Shown: piece after piece, positions 16,972 through 25,908 of the stretch
How the letters are laid out: each line of letters starts with the position of its first letter
Position numbering within the stretch: position 1 is the first letter of the stretch
Source: an uncultured Lachnospiraceae bacterium
Lineage (GTDB): Bacteria > Bacillota > Clostridia > Lachnospirales > Lachnospiraceae
Direction: 5' to 3'
DNA length: 45,336 nucleotides
Assembly: GCA_910586715.1 (NCBI GenBank)
Contig: CAJUJG010000027.1
Coordinates: 1-45,336, forward strand
Made by a program: the position numbers and the translations under genes
The notes under the pieces: generated by a model
Database searches by the model: none
What the model was told of the DNA's origin: nothing
The model's input: only the letters and a program-made list of their open reading frames with translations

Positions 16972-19629
16972 CTATTTCACCTGCCCTGCAAGCACTGCCT
17001 TCGCCTCGGCAACCGCCTTATCAATCCCTTCCGGATTTTTACCGCCTGCCTGCGCCATATTCGGACGTCCGCCGCCGCCCCCGCCGACAAGCCCTGCAAT
17101 GCCTTTAATCAGATTTCCGGCGTGTGCGCCCTTTTGCATTGCGCCGTCCGTTGCCATTGCCACGAGATTCACCTTGCCGTCCGCATCGGATGCAAGCACA
17201 ATCACGCCCTCGCCAAGCTTTGCCTTCAACTGGTCGCCCAAATCGCGCAGACCGTTCATGTCCACGCCGTCAACGCGCGCGGCAAGAAGCTTTACGCCGT
17301 TTACGTCAGCAACCTTATCCATAACATCGCCAAGCGCATCTTTTGCAGCCTTGCTCTTTAACGACTCATTTTCGCTTTGCAGCGCCTTGATTTCCGCCAT
17401 CATATGCTCAATCTTCTCCACAAGGTTTGCAGGCGTCGCCTTTGCCGCCTTCGCCGCCTTGTCAAGCTCGACCTCTATCTTTTTATAATAATCAAGAACA
17501 TTCTCGCCCGTCAATGCCTCGATACGGCGCACACCTGCCGCCACGCCGCTCTCCGACACAATCTTAAACGCCGCAATTTCACCCGTGTTTTTCACATGTG
17601 TACCGCCGCAAAATTCTTTTGAAAAATCGCCCATCGAAACAACACGCACCGTCTCGCCGTACTTCTCGTCAAACAATGCCATTGCGCCCGTCTTCTTCGC
17701 TTCGTCCATCGTCATGACATTCGTATCTACCGAAATATTCTCGGCAATCTTGTCATTGACCATCTTCTCAACCTTTGCAAGCTCCTCGTCTGTCATTGCC
17801 TCAAAATGGCTAAAGTCAAAACGCGTCCGCTCGTCGTCCTGATAAGAGCCTTTCTGCTGCACATGCGAACCAAGCACCTCGCGCAGCGCCTTCTGCATCA
17901 AATGCGTCGCCGAGTGGTTTTTACAGGTCTTTGCACGGTTTGCTGCATCAACGCTTAACACTGCACTGTCGCCGACCTTGAGCATTCCCTTTGTCACCGT
18001 ACCGATATGCGCAATCCGGTTTCCGACCACGTTAATCGTATCCTTTACCACAAACTCCGCGTCGCCTGCCGTAATCACACCCTTATCGCCTGCCTGACCG
18101 CCCATTGTCGCATAAAACGGCGTCCGTTCCACAATTACCGCGCCCGTCTGCCCATCCGTAAGCGCGTCAACAATATCGTCCTCCGTTGTGAGCGCCGTAA
18201 CCGGCGTTTCAATTGTCAGGCTGTCATAGCCTTCAAACTTACTTGTTATGCTTTTATCAATCTGCTCATAAATCGTGGCGTCCGCACCCATATAATTCGA
18301 AACCTTGCGTGCATCATGCGCCTTTTTCCTCTGCTCGTCCATCGCCTTATGAAAGCCGTCCAAGTCAACCGAAATCCCTTTTTCCTCAAGAATTTCAATC
18401 GTCAGGTCAATCGGGAAACCATACGTGTCATAAAGCTTAAACGCATCCGCACCGGAAAGCGTCTTCTCTCCCTTGTCCGCAAGCGCGCTCTCCATATCGG
18501 CAAGGATATTCAAGCCCTGATCAATCGTCTTGCTGAACTTCTCCTCCTCCTGCAAAAGCACCTTGAAAATAAAGTCCTTCTTCTCCTCAAGCTCCGGATA
18601 GCCGTCCTTAGAGCAGTTAATAATCACCTCTGCGATTTTCGTCGCAAACTTGCCCTCGATGCCAAGCAGTCTGCCATGACGCGCCACACGTCTGATTAAT
18701 CTTCGAAGCACATAACCCCTGCCCTCATTTGTCGGCATAATACCGTCCGAAATCATAAATGTTGCCGAACGCATATGGTCCGTAATCAGACGGATAGAAA
18801 CATCTTTCTTCTCGTCCGTTTCATAAACAACACCCGCAAGCTCACATACCTTATCGCGGATTGCCTTCATCGTATCAATATCAAACACCGAATCCACGTT
18901 CTGTACCACCACAGCAAGACGCTCCAAGCCCATACCGGTATCAATATTCTTCTGCGCAAGCTCCGCGTAATTGCCCTTGCCGTCGCCGTCAAACTGCGTA
19001 AATACGTTGTTCCAAACCTCCATAAAACGGTCGCACTCGCAGCCTACCTTACAGTCCGGCTTTCCGCAGCCATACTCGATACCCCTGTCGTAATAAATCT
19101 CCGAACACGGTCCGCACGGTCCCGCGCCGTGCTCCCAAAAGTTATCGCACTCGCCCGTTTCAGGGTCCCTGTAAAAGCGCGTAATCTTCTCTGCAGGCAC
19201 GCCGATTTCTTTTGTCCAAATGTCAAACGCCTCTTCATCCTCACAGTAAATCGAAGGATAAAGACGCTCCGGGTCAAGCCCTACCACCTTCGTCAGAAAT
19301 TCCCAGCTCCACGCAAGCGACTCATGCTTAAAATAATCCCCGAATGAGAAATTGCCAAGCATCTCAAAAAACGTCAGATGTCTTGCCGTCTTGCCGACAT
19401 TCTCAATATCACCCGTGCGGACACACTTCTGACACGTTGTCACTCGCCTTCTCGGCGGCACCTCCTGCCCTGTAAAATACGGCTTTAACGGCGCCATTCC
19501 CGAATTGATAATCAGCAGACTGTTATCATTGTGGGGTACCAAAGAAAAGCTTTTCATTGCCAAATGCTCTTTGCTCTCAAAAAATTCAAGAAACATTCTT
19601 CTAAGCTCATTTACTCCGTAGTTCTTCAC
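16972..19629 (-). CDS. alaS: Alanyl-tRNA synthetase
   Basis: Charges tRNA-Ala and hydrolyses mischarged Ser/Gly-tRNA. It is 885 residues, full length. The class II catalytic core covers about residues 1-240 (ARHLTFFEMLGNFSFGDYFK, WNNVFTQFDGDGKG). A tRNA-recognition helical domain follows, then the editing domain with the zinc motif HSATHLMQKAL and KEFCGGTHVKNTGEIAAF. The C-terminal DHHA1 domain ends with a glycine run and RPNMAQAGG. The start codon is GTG with GGAGG eight bases upstream. No T-box was found in the 120-base leader, only hairpins. Confidence 0.96.
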   Translation of the reverse strand: MKNYGVNELRRMFLEFFESKEHLAMKSFSLVPHNDNSLLIINSGMAPLKPYFTGQEVPPRRRVTTCQKCVRTGDIENVGKTARHLTFFEMLGNFSFGDYFKHESLAWSWEFLTKVVGLDPERLYPSIYCEDEEAFDIWTKEIGVPAEKITRFYRDPETGECDNFWEHGAGPCGPCSEIYYDRGIEYGCGKPDCKVGCECDRFMEVWNNVFTQFDGDGKGNYAELAQKNIDTGMGLERLAVVVQNVDSVFDIDTMKAIRDKVCELAGVVYETDEKKDVSIRLITDHMRSATFMISDGIMPTNEGRGYVLRRLIRRVARHGRLLGIEGKFATKIAEVIINCSKDGYPELEEKKDFIFKVLLQEEEKFSKTIDQGLNILADMESALADKGEKTLSGADAFKLYDTYGFPIDLTIEILEEKGISVDLDGFHKAMDEQRKKAHDARKVSNYMGADATIYEQIDKSITSKFEGYDSLTIETPVTALTTEDDIVDALTDGQTGAVIVERTPFYATMGGQAGDKGVITAGDAEFVVKDTINVVGNRIAHIGTVTKGMLKVGDSAVLSVDAANRAKTCKNHSATHLMQKALREVLGSHVQQKGSYQDDERTRFDFSHFEAMTDEELAKVEKMVNDKIAENISVDTNVMTMDEAKKTGAMALFDEKYGETVRVVSMGDFSKEFCGGTHVKNTGEIAAFKIVSESGVAAGVRRIEALTGENVLDYYKKIEVELDKAAKAAKATPANLVEKIEHMMAEIKALQSENESLKSKAAKDALGDVMDKVADVNGVKLLAARVDGVDMNGLRDLGDQLKAKLGEGVIVLASDADGKVNLVAMATDGAMQKGAHAGNLIKGIAGLVGGGGGGRPNMAQAGGKNPEGIDKAVAEAKAVLAGQVK

Positions 19630-19667
19630 GATTCATTCCTCCATACTTTACTTTATATATTTGTACC

Positions 19668-19754
19668 GAAGAACACCTGCTCTTGGTGTTCTTCTATGTG
19701 AAGCTTTAGAAATTCTTAGTCAGCGTATTCTGCTGACTTAGAATTTCTCTTCAC
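19668..19754. repeat. Two strong hairpins between the ABC ATPase gene and alaS
   Basis: A perfect 10-bp stem (GAAGAACACC and its complement, 7-base loop, 19668-19694) is followed by a longer one. Its outer GTGAAG/CTTCAC pair and inner 17-bp stem with one mismatch lie at 19698-19754 and overlap the ATPase stop codon. Neither has a U-tract on the minus strand. They may protect the 3' end of the ABC transcript or reduce read-through into alaS. Confidence 0.6.
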
Positions 19755-20578
19755 ATTTTTTTAACCGTTGCAAGGATACGGTCATTATCCAGCTCCTTGC
19801 CTGCGCGCTTTGCAAACTCACTCAGCAAATCCTCCACCGTCATGCGCGCCCGCTCATCGCCCGACACATCCAGCACAATCCTGCCGCCATCCATCATCAG
19901 CGTACGGTTGCCAAGCTCTAACGCCTGATGCATATTGTGCGTGACCATAAGGCATGTAATCTGCCGCTCGGCGACAATCTGCTTTGTCAGATTTAAGACC
20001 TTTTGTGCGGTCGCAGGGTCAAGCGCCGCCGTGTGTTCGTCTAAAAGCAGGATTTTGGGTGTCACCATCGTCGCCATCAAAAGCGTGAGCGCCTGTCTTT
20101 GTCCGCCCGAAAGCAGCCCGACCGGATTTTTCATGCGGTCCTCCAGCCCCATGCTCAAAAGCGCAAGCTGTTCCCTGAATTTCTTTTTGTCCGCCGCCCT
20201 AATCCTGCTAAAATACGCATTCTTTGACGTCGACGCACGCAGATACGCAAGCGCCATATTCTCCTCAATTGTCATATGCGGCGCCGTACCCTTTAACGGG
20301 TCCTGAAACAAATGCCCAATCACCTTGCTCCGCACATATTCTTTGCGGTATGTAATGTCCTCGCCGTCAAGCATAATCAGTCCCTTGTCAACGAAAAACG
20401 CACCCGTAATTGCATTAAACAGCGTGGACTTTCCCGCGCCGTTGCTCCCGACAATCGTCGCAAAATCACCTTTTTTCAGCACAAGCTCCACATCGTCAAG
20501 CGCACATTTCTCATTCACCGTGCCGGGGTGAAAAGTCTTACTGACATGCTTCATAAGCAGCATATTTTCACTCTTCAT
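19751..20578 (-). CDS. ABC transporter ATP-binding protein (TrpXYZ type)
   Basis: The ATPase of a three-gene importer, 275 residues. It has Walker A GSNGAGKSTLF (near 42), a Q-loop (FQDPLKG), the ABC signature LLSGGQRQALTLLMA, Walker B ILLLDEHTAAL and switch histidine VTHNMHQA. The DEHTAALDP variant is the form seen in transporters paired with PF04392-type binding proteins. The ATG at 20578 is chosen because GGAGG lies nine bases upstream within the end of the permease gene, which it overlaps by 11 bases, implying translational coupling. Confidence 0.92.
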   Translation of the reverse strand: MKSENMLLMKHVSKTFHPGTVNEKCALDDVELVLKKGDFATIVGSNGAGKSTLFNAITGAFFVDKGLIMLDGEDITYRKEYVRSKVIGHLFQDPLKGTAPHMTIEENMALAYLRASTSKNAYFSRIRAADKKKFREQLALLSMGLEDRMKNPVGLLSGGQRQALTLLMATMVTPKILLLDEHTAALDPATAQKVLNLTKQIVAERQITCLMVTHNMHQALELGNRTLMMDGGRIVLDVSGDERARMTVEDLLSEFAKRAGKELDNDRILATVKKM

Positions 20579-21524
20579 GACCTGCCACCTCCACAAGCTC
20601 CTTGATGTAGCGCTGGTTCTGCTCCCGCGACAAACGCCTTGCCTTGTAAAAGGAAAGTTTTGTCTTTAAATACGGAAACGCAATTGCAATCGCCACAATC
20701 AGCGCCGACACCAGTTTCAGACACTCCGCAGGCACATTCATGCGAAGCGCGATTGCAACAATAAACCGATACAGGCAGCTTCCTAAAATGACACCTGTTA
20801 TCCGTTTCAACATGCCGCCCTTTCCAATCAGCGTCTCTCCGATAATCAGACTTGCAAGCGCAATCGTCACCATTCCCGTACCAAGATTGATGTCGCACGA
20901 CTTCTGATACTGCGCAAGCAGACCACCCGAAAGCGCCGTCAGCGCATTTGCCACACAAAGCCCGATCGTAATCATCAGCGATGTGTTGATACTCGACGCA
21001 CGCACCATGTCAGGATTATCTCCAGTTGCGCGAATGGAAAGACCAAGCCTTGTATTTAAGAATACCGACACCAGTATTCCGATAACAATCACGATAACCG
21101 CCGCCACAATCAGCTTATACCAGCTTGTCGGCATCGCAGACTTCGCCCATGTGAAAACCGAATCGCAGTTAAACAGATTTAACTGGGACGCAAAACCCAT
21201 CACGGCAATATTAATCGTATAAAGTCCTGTATTGACAATAATACCCGCAAGAATGGACTGAATGCCCATTTTGGTCTGCAAAAAAGAAGTCACAAACCCC
21301 GAGCAGATGCCTGCCGCCATTGCCGCAAACAGCGCAAGCACAGGATGTCCCGCAATCGTCACGGACGCGCACACTGCACAGCCAAGCGTAAAACAGCCGT
21401 CGGTGGACAAGTCCGCAATATTTAAAATCGAAAATGAAATAAACAGCGCAAGCGCGACAAGCGCATAGATAAATCCTAGCTCAAGCGCGCTCTGCACAAT
21501 GGATAACGTAATAATGGAGCCCAT
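20568..21524 (-). CDS. ABC transporter permease (TrpXYZ type)
   Basis: An integral membrane permease of 318 residues with about eight to nine hydrophobic segments, of the branched-chain-amino-acid-type (BPD_transp_2) fold. The segments ALFISFSILNIADLSTDGCFTLG and SIRATGDNPDMVRASSINT are characteristic of permeases that pair with ABC_sub_bind proteins. GGGGGAAGC precedes the ATG. It lies between the binding-protein and ATPase genes in one operon. The ligand is not certain; the family is often labelled tryptophan/tyrosine transport, but characterised members differ. Confidence 0.9.
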   Translation of the reverse strand: MGSIITLSIVQSALELGFIYALVALALFISFSILNIADLSTDGCFTLGCAVCASVTIAGHPVLALFAAMAAGICSGFVTSFLQTKMGIQSILAGIIVNTGLYTINIAVMGFASQLNLFNCDSVFTWAKSAMPTSWYKLIVAAVIVIVIGILVSVFLNTRLGLSIRATGDNPDMVRASSINTSLMITIGLCVANALTALSGGLLAQYQKSCDINLGTGMVTIALASLIIGETLIGKGGMLKRITGVILGSCLYRFIVAIALRMNVPAECLKLVSALIVAIAIAFPYLKTKLSFYKARRLSREQNQRYIKELVEVAGHEE

Positions 21525-21551
21525 GCTTCCCCCTTACTCAATCACTTAGCA

Positions 21552-22664
21552 CTATTCGAATTCTTGTGCCGTAACAGTTTCAATCAACTCGGAGCACATA
21601 CCCTCAAACACCGAATAGTCAATGCCGACTGCCTCCGCTGTTTCCGTGTTTACCATAATAATACCGTCAGAAAGCGTCTGTACCGGCATAGTCGCAGGAT
21701 CTGCTCCGTTTACAAGCACATCGACTACCATATCCGCCGTAACCGTACCGAGATTTTCGTAGTTGACGCCAAACCCGCAGAACGCTCCGTTCAATGCAAA
21801 CGAATCGGCTCCCGTATAGTGGGGAATTTTCGCTTCCGTAAATTTCTCAAAAATTGCAAGCTCCGCCGTCATAATCGTATTGTCCTGCGGCGTAAAAACC
21901 GCGTCTACCTGCTCTGCAACAAGTGCGTCCGCCGCTGCCTGAACCTCTGCGGAGGTTGTTCCTGTCTTTTCGACATATGTAAGCCCGTTTGCGTCGCAGT
22001 ACGCCTTTGCATCCGCAATCGACTGAATCGAACCTGCCTGACTCTTGTCATACAACAGTCCGACCTTTTTGGCATCGGGATTTCCCGCCATAATCAGTCC
22101 GAAAATCGCCTCTGTGTCAATCGCGTCCGATGTTCCCGTAATGTTCGCGCCCGGTGCGTCATTTGATGCCACAAGTCCCGCTCCGACAGGGTCGGAAACC
22201 GCTGAAAATACAACCGGTATCTGACTGTCCTCCGTCGCATTCTGCATAATCATTGCCGCAGGCGTCGCAATCGGAATAATCACATCAACCTCGTCCGCCA
22301 CCAAATCCGTCGCGATTTGATTGAGCACCGAAGAATCCGCCTGACCGTTGTGCGTATAATCTGCAAAATCAAACGTCACGCCAAGCTCCGCACCCTTTGC
22401 GTTAAGCTGTGCCTCAATCGCCTTTTCAATCTGATTGAGCGACGCGTCATCCACATACTGCACGATACCGACCTTATAGACCGTACCGTCTCCAGCCTGC
22501 GCAGGCTGTGTTTCCTCCGCCGCATCTGCCTGTTCCTGTGTCTGCGCAGGCGTCTGTCCGCCCTGCTGTGGTTCCTGCGTTCCCGCGCCGTCGCTGCTTC
22601 CGCAGCCTGCAAGCGCCGCCGTCATGACTACTGCCATTACCAGTGATACCGCTTTCTTTTTCAT
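21552..22664 (-). CDS. ABC transporter substrate-binding lipoprotein (ABC_sub_bind, PF04392 type)
   Basis: The extracellular ligand-binding lipoprotein of the importer, 370 residues. A lipoprotein signal peptide (MKKKAVSLVMAVVMTAALAGCGSS, cleaved before the Cys) is followed by a Gln/Pro/Ala-rich linker and a two-lobe periplasmic-binding fold starting VYKVGIVQYVDDASLNQIEKA. PVVFSAVSDPVGAGLV and VDAVFTPQDNTIMTAE are the family's ligand-pocket segments. The ATG at 22664 has GGAGGAGA upstream; a longer frame adds only a basic extension without a binding site. It follows glyS across a terminator. Confidence 0.9.
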   Translation of the reverse strand: MKKKAVSLVMAVVMTAALAGCGSSDGAGTQEPQQGGQTPAQTQEQADAAEETQPAQAGDGTVYKVGIVQYVDDASLNQIEKAIEAQLNAKGAELGVTFDFADYTHNGQADSSVLNQIATDLVADEVDVIIPIATPAAMIMQNATEDSQIPVVFSAVSDPVGAGLVASNDAPGANITGTSDAIDTEAIFGLIMAGNPDAKKVGLLYDKSQAGSIQSIADAKAYCDANGLTYVEKTGTTSAEVQAAADALVAEQVDAVFTPQDNTIMTAELAIFEKFTEAKIPHYTGADSFALNGAFCGFGVNYENLGTVTADMVVDVLVNGADPATMPVQTLSDGIIMVNTETAEAVGIDYSVFEGMCSELIETVTAQEFE

Positions 22665-22711
22665 AATAAATCTCCTCCGTTTTATATGACTTTTCATTCA
22701 TATTATTTTTT

Positions 22712-22737
22712 AAAAACGGGCAGACGCTGCCTGCCCG
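22712..22737 (-). terminator. Terminator of glyS
   Basis: On the minus strand CGGGCAGGC-AGC-GTCTGCCCG is followed by TTTTTA, seven bases after the glyS stop. There is little room for a promoter between it and the binding-protein gene, so some read-through may feed the ABC operon. Confidence 0.85.
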
Positions 22738-22743
22738 AAATTT

Positions 22744-24135
22744 TTAAAACGTAAACTTATCCGCAAAATAAGCATCAAGCTCATCAATCGGAATGCGAAC
22801 CTGCTCCATCGAATCGCGGAACCGCACCGTAACCGCATGATCCTCTTCCGAGTCAAAATCATACGTAACGCAGAACGGCGTACCAATCTCGTCCTGACGG
22901 CGGTAACGTTTACCGATATTTCCTCTTTCGTCAAACTCACAGTTATATTTCTTGGAAAGCTGCGCGTAAATCTTCTCCGCACCCTCGTTTAATTTCTTGC
23001 TCAGCGGAAGCACACCGATTTTCACGGGCGCAATCGCCGGATGGAAATGCAGCACGGTACGGACATCGCCCTCTCCAATCTCCTCTTCATCATATGCAGC
23101 GCAGAGGAATGCTAACACTACACGGTCCGCGCCAAGCGAAGGCTCAATTACATATGGTATGTATTTTTCCTTCTTTTCATCATCAAAGTACGACATATCC
23201 TGTCCCGACGTATTCTGATGCTGTGTCAGGTCATAATCCGTTCTGTCCGCAATGCCCCAAAGCTCACCCCAGCCAATGGACGGGAACAAAAATTCAATAT
23301 CCGTCGTACCCTTCGAGTAAAAGCAAAGCTCCTCAGGCGCATGGTCACGCAGACGCATTTCATCTTCTTTAATGCCAAGGCTGATCAGCCAGTCGCGGCA
23401 GAACCCTCTCCAATACTGGAACCACTCCAAATCCGTACCCGGCTCACAGAAGAACTCCAGTTCCATCTGCTCAAATTCTCTTGTACGGAACGTAAAATTA
23501 CCGGGCGTAATCTCGTTTCGAAACGATTTACCAATCTGTCCGATACCGAACGGAATTTTCTTTCTTGAGGTTCTCTGCACATTTTTAAAATTTACAAAGA
23601 TACCCTGCGCCGTCTCCGGTCTTAAATACACTGTATTCTTTGCATCCTCCGTCACGCCCTGAAACGTCTTAAACATCAGGTTAAACTGACGAATGTCCGT
23701 AAAATTGTGTTTGCCGCAGGTCGGGCAGACAATCTGTTTCTCCTCGATAAAGTTCTTCATTTCCTCCTGTGAAAACGCATCAATCGGCTTTTCTAACGTA
23801 ATGCCGTTCTCACTTGCGTAATCCTCAATCAGCTTATCCGCACGAAAACGCTCATGGCACTCCTTGCAGTCCATCAGCGGATCGGAAAAACCGCCCAAAT
23901 GACCGGACGCCACCCAAGTCTGCGGGTTCATTAAGATTGCACAGTCCACGCCGACATTGTAGGGATTTTCCATAATAAACTTCTGCCACCATGCGCGCTT
24001 TACGTTGTTTTTCAACTCTACGCCCAAGTTACCGTAATCCCAAGTGTTTGCAAGACCGCCGTAAATCTCCGAACCGGGGTATACAAAACCCCTGCTTTTT
24101 GACAATGCTACGATTTTGTCTAATGTCTTTTCCAT
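22744..24135 (-). CDS. glyS: Glycyl-tRNA synthetase, dimeric (eukaryote/archaea-like) type
   Basis: A single-chain class II synthetase of 463 residues, the alpha2 type (sometimes called glyQS), not the split GlyQ/GlyS enzyme. The start SRGFVYPGSEIYGGLANTWD is diagnostic, as are the motif 2 region NFKNVQRTSRKKIPFGIGQIG, RNEITPGNFTFRTREFEQME and motif 3 GADRVVLAFL. The C-terminal anticodon-binding domain starts at about residue 355 (IAPVKIGVLPL). AGGAG precedes the ATG. No T-box is seen in the short gap upstream. Confidence 0.95.
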   Translation of the reverse strand: MEKTLDKIVALSKSRGFVYPGSEIYGGLANTWDYGNLGVELKNNVKRAWWQKFIMENPYNVGVDCAILMNPQTWVASGHLGGFSDPLMDCKECHERFRADKLIEDYASENGITLEKPIDAFSQEEMKNFIEEKQIVCPTCGKHNFTDIRQFNLMFKTFQGVTEDAKNTVYLRPETAQGIFVNFKNVQRTSRKKIPFGIGQIGKSFRNEITPGNFTFRTREFEQMELEFFCEPGTDLEWFQYWRGFCRDWLISLGIKEDEMRLRDHAPEELCFYSKGTTDIEFLFPSIGWGELWGIADRTDYDLTQHQNTSGQDMSYFDDEKKEKYIPYVIEPSLGADRVVLAFLCAAYDEEEIGEGDVRTVLHFHPAIAPVKIGVLPLSKKLNEGAEKIYAQLSKKYNCEFDERGNIGKRYRRQDEIGTPFCVTYDFDSEEDHAVTVRFRDSMEQVRIPIDELDAYFADKFTF

Positions 24136-24184
24136 GTATCTTTTCTCCTTTTTTGTCTTTTCCTATATTATATTTATGATAGCT

Positions 24185-24895
24185 CTATTGAAACACAATG
24201 ATACCATATCCGTCCATCGCGTCAACTGTCGCACTCTTTTTACCGGTAACGCTTACGCCGTCGCTCACGTACAAAATATCGTTATAACAGTTTACGGTAA
24301 TCGGTTCGTCATCGCCATACCGTGCCAAAACAACAATGTGGCTCTCCCCCATGTTAAGCAAATCCGCCTTGGTTACACTCTGTTTCGCGCTATTCTCTGA
24401 TGCTGCCGTAAGCGTCGTTTCCAAGTCATATCCCGCCGTATAGGCATCTGAAATTGTCCCCGCGAAAAAGCCGTCCGTACTGCTTTCAATCGTTCCGGTT
24501 TCCATTCCCATTTCCGATGCATACATATAGTCAAGGAAGTAATTATTCCATCCGGCATAGGAACTCCAGTCACCAAATACCATCTTTACGCTTAGCTTGT
24601 CCTGATTATCTTTTTTACAGCTTTTAAGGCCTACCTGTGCCTGCGCCGCCTGATTTTGATACGCTGTTATTGATGTATTTATCAGACTCTCTAAACCTTC
24701 CTCGCTATAATCTGCACCAAAGCCCTCAACAGCCAGGCTGCTCTCAATGCTTCCGTCCTTTTTCAAAATAATCGCAGACGCTGCCGCGGCAGAATCCCCT
24801 GCCTCACTCGCCCCTGTTTTATTTTCGCTGCACCCACATAATGCAAAAACTATAATACATGTTATAACGATAAATTTTTCCATGAACTTTCTCAT
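24185..24895 (-). CDS. Lipoprotein of unknown function
   Basis: A 236-residue secreted protein. The N-terminus MRKFMEKFIVITCIIVFALC ends in a lipobox-like LCGC, so it is probably lipid-anchored outside the cell. The mature part is mixed alpha/beta with a repeated acidic pattern and no cysteines or known catalytic motif. KDGSIESSLAVEGFGADYSEEGL and HIVVLARYGDDEPITVNCYN are the most regular stretches. The ATG at 24895 is preferred because GGAGGGG lies four bases upstream. It sits between glyS and recO and I recognise no family. Confidence 0.7.
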   Translation of the reverse strand: MRKFMEKFIVITCIIVFALCGCSENKTGASEAGDSAAAASAIILKKDGSIESSLAVEGFGADYSEEGLESLINTSITAYQNQAAQAQVGLKSCKKDNQDKLSVKMVFGDWSSYAGWNNYFLDYMYASEMGMETGTIESSTDGFFAGTISDAYTAGYDLETTLTAASENSAKQSVTKADLLNMGESHIVVLARYGDDEPITVNCYNDILYVSDGVSVTGKKSATVDAMDGYGIIVFQ

Positions 24896-24973
24896 GTTTC
24901 CCCTCCATCTGCTCACAGCTTTCACACAGTTGTACCCTATCAATAATAACAACTGCGTTATATTATATACAAC

Positions 24974-25624
24974 TTACTCTATATTTTCAAGTATTTCAAG
25001 ACTTTTAAACTCCTTATCAAACGTTCTGTGACAGATTTTTTTACAAAACCGTATCAATTCCCCCAAAACTTCCGGTTTTACGTCAAATGAAAAAAGTCTC
25101 TCCACTGGAGTTTTCAATATATATGTAATTGCATATATCGTGCTCTCTCCTAACACATCACTGCTTTCAATTCCGGGAAATTCCCCGTTTAACACAATTG
25201 CTTTTATCTCAAAGACACATCGTACAAGCCTGTTATCAAAACGATTTGACGCAAGCGCCCGAAGCGACTGATACAAAAGTTTTAGCATTCCCATTTCATC
25301 GTTATTCTCTCTTGTGTAGTAATCACATATTTCAAGAAAATACATACCATAATATGCCCCGATAAAATCAGCGCGCAAATCCTCAAAGTAATTTGAAATC
25401 TCTGCTTCGGACATATTGTAAGATGTCCTGCCTGCAAAAAGCCGAAACTGTCCGAACGAAAACGGATTTGTGGGTGCCATAAGGCGGTTTCCCGGTCTTC
25501 TTGAACCTTTTGCGAAAACAGCAATTTTCCCCTTCTCCTTTGTGAGAAGCACTACTCTCCTGTCATACTCGCCGATTGGTTCTGACTTTATTATAATCCC
25601 CGTAAGAACTACAAAATCCTGCAT
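24974..25624 (-). CDS. recO: DNA repair protein RecO
   Basis: RecO works with RecF and RecR to load RecA on SSB-coated gaps. The 216-residue protein has the typical N-terminal OB-fold start (MQDFVVLTGIIIKSEPIGEY, then DRRVVLLTKEKGKIAVFAKGSRRP) and a helical C-terminal part. It is shorter than most members (about 240-250), mainly at the C-terminus, and no CxxC zinc motif is seen. AGGAG lies eight bases before the ATG. The first 62 bases overlap the end of the upstream yqzL-like frame. The order era-yqzL-recO is conserved in Firmicutes. Confidence 0.9.
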   Translation of the reverse strand: MQDFVVLTGIIIKSEPIGEYDRRVVLLTKEKGKIAVFAKGSRRPGNRLMAPTNPFSFGQFRLFAGRTSYNMSEAEISNYFEDLRADFIGAYYGMYFLEICDYYTRENNDEMGMLKLLYQSLRALASNRFDNRLVRCVFEIKAIVLNGEFPGIESSDVLGESTIYAITYILKTPVERLFSFDVKPEVLGELIRFCKKICHRTFDKEFKSLEILENIE

Positions 25625-25784
25625 TTGTGCACTCCTGTATCTCTTCCGACTTTCTTGCAGTATATTCTATGTGACCACTGTATATATGACCAAAATCATG
25701 ACAGTTCCTGCCATATCCCCTATAAGTCAAATAGTCACTGATCTGCCCTGTCTGCATAAATCTGTTCCACTCATCCCCGTACAT
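25563..25784 (-). CDS. yqzL: YqzL-like small protein
   Basis: A 73-residue frame between era and recO, the place of yqzL in Bacillus. The N-terminal part MYGDEWNRFMQTGQISDYLT shows the W-x(2)-F-x(2)-TG-x-I-x(2)-YL pattern that I associate with the YqzL family. The ATG at 25784 has GGAAGGAA about five bases upstream; a longer TTG start (25892) adds a cysteine-rich stretch that I think is not coding. The tail (residues 25-73) is longer than in Bacillus YqzL (about 47 residues) and its last 62 bases lie inside recO in another frame. Function is unknown. Confidence 0.65.
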   Translation of the reverse strand: MYGDEWNRFMQTGQISDYLTYRGYGRNCHDFGHIYSGHIEYTARKSEEIQECTNAGFCSSYGDYNKVRTNRRV

Positions 25785-25908
25785 CCAATTCCTTCCCTTT
25801 CTGTAAAAATAGCGTCGCTCGGCAGCCTGCGTACAACACTCGCTGCAATTGTTGCAATTTTCTTTATACAGATAGGGTGTGCTTATCAACAATTTTTATG
25901 CGCGGATT

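Noticed and set aside
18007..18699. A 230-residue plus-strand frame inside alaS
   Set aside because: It is the antisense of a highly conserved alaS region, has low-complexity basic composition and no ribosome binding site or motif.
19630..19750. T-box riboswitch for alaS
   Set aside because: The leader is short, and no conserved T-box specifier-loop features or antiterminator bulge were seen; the gap before glyS is even shorter.
21564..22166. A 200-residue Cys/Arg-rich plus-strand frame
   Set aside because: It is an antisense shadow of the substrate-binding protein gene; the composition reflects GC-biased codon complement.
25785..25892. Cysteine-rich N-terminal extension of the YqzL-like frame
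   Set aside because: It needs a TTG start without a ribosome binding site, while the inner ATG has GGAAGGAA and begins at the family motif.
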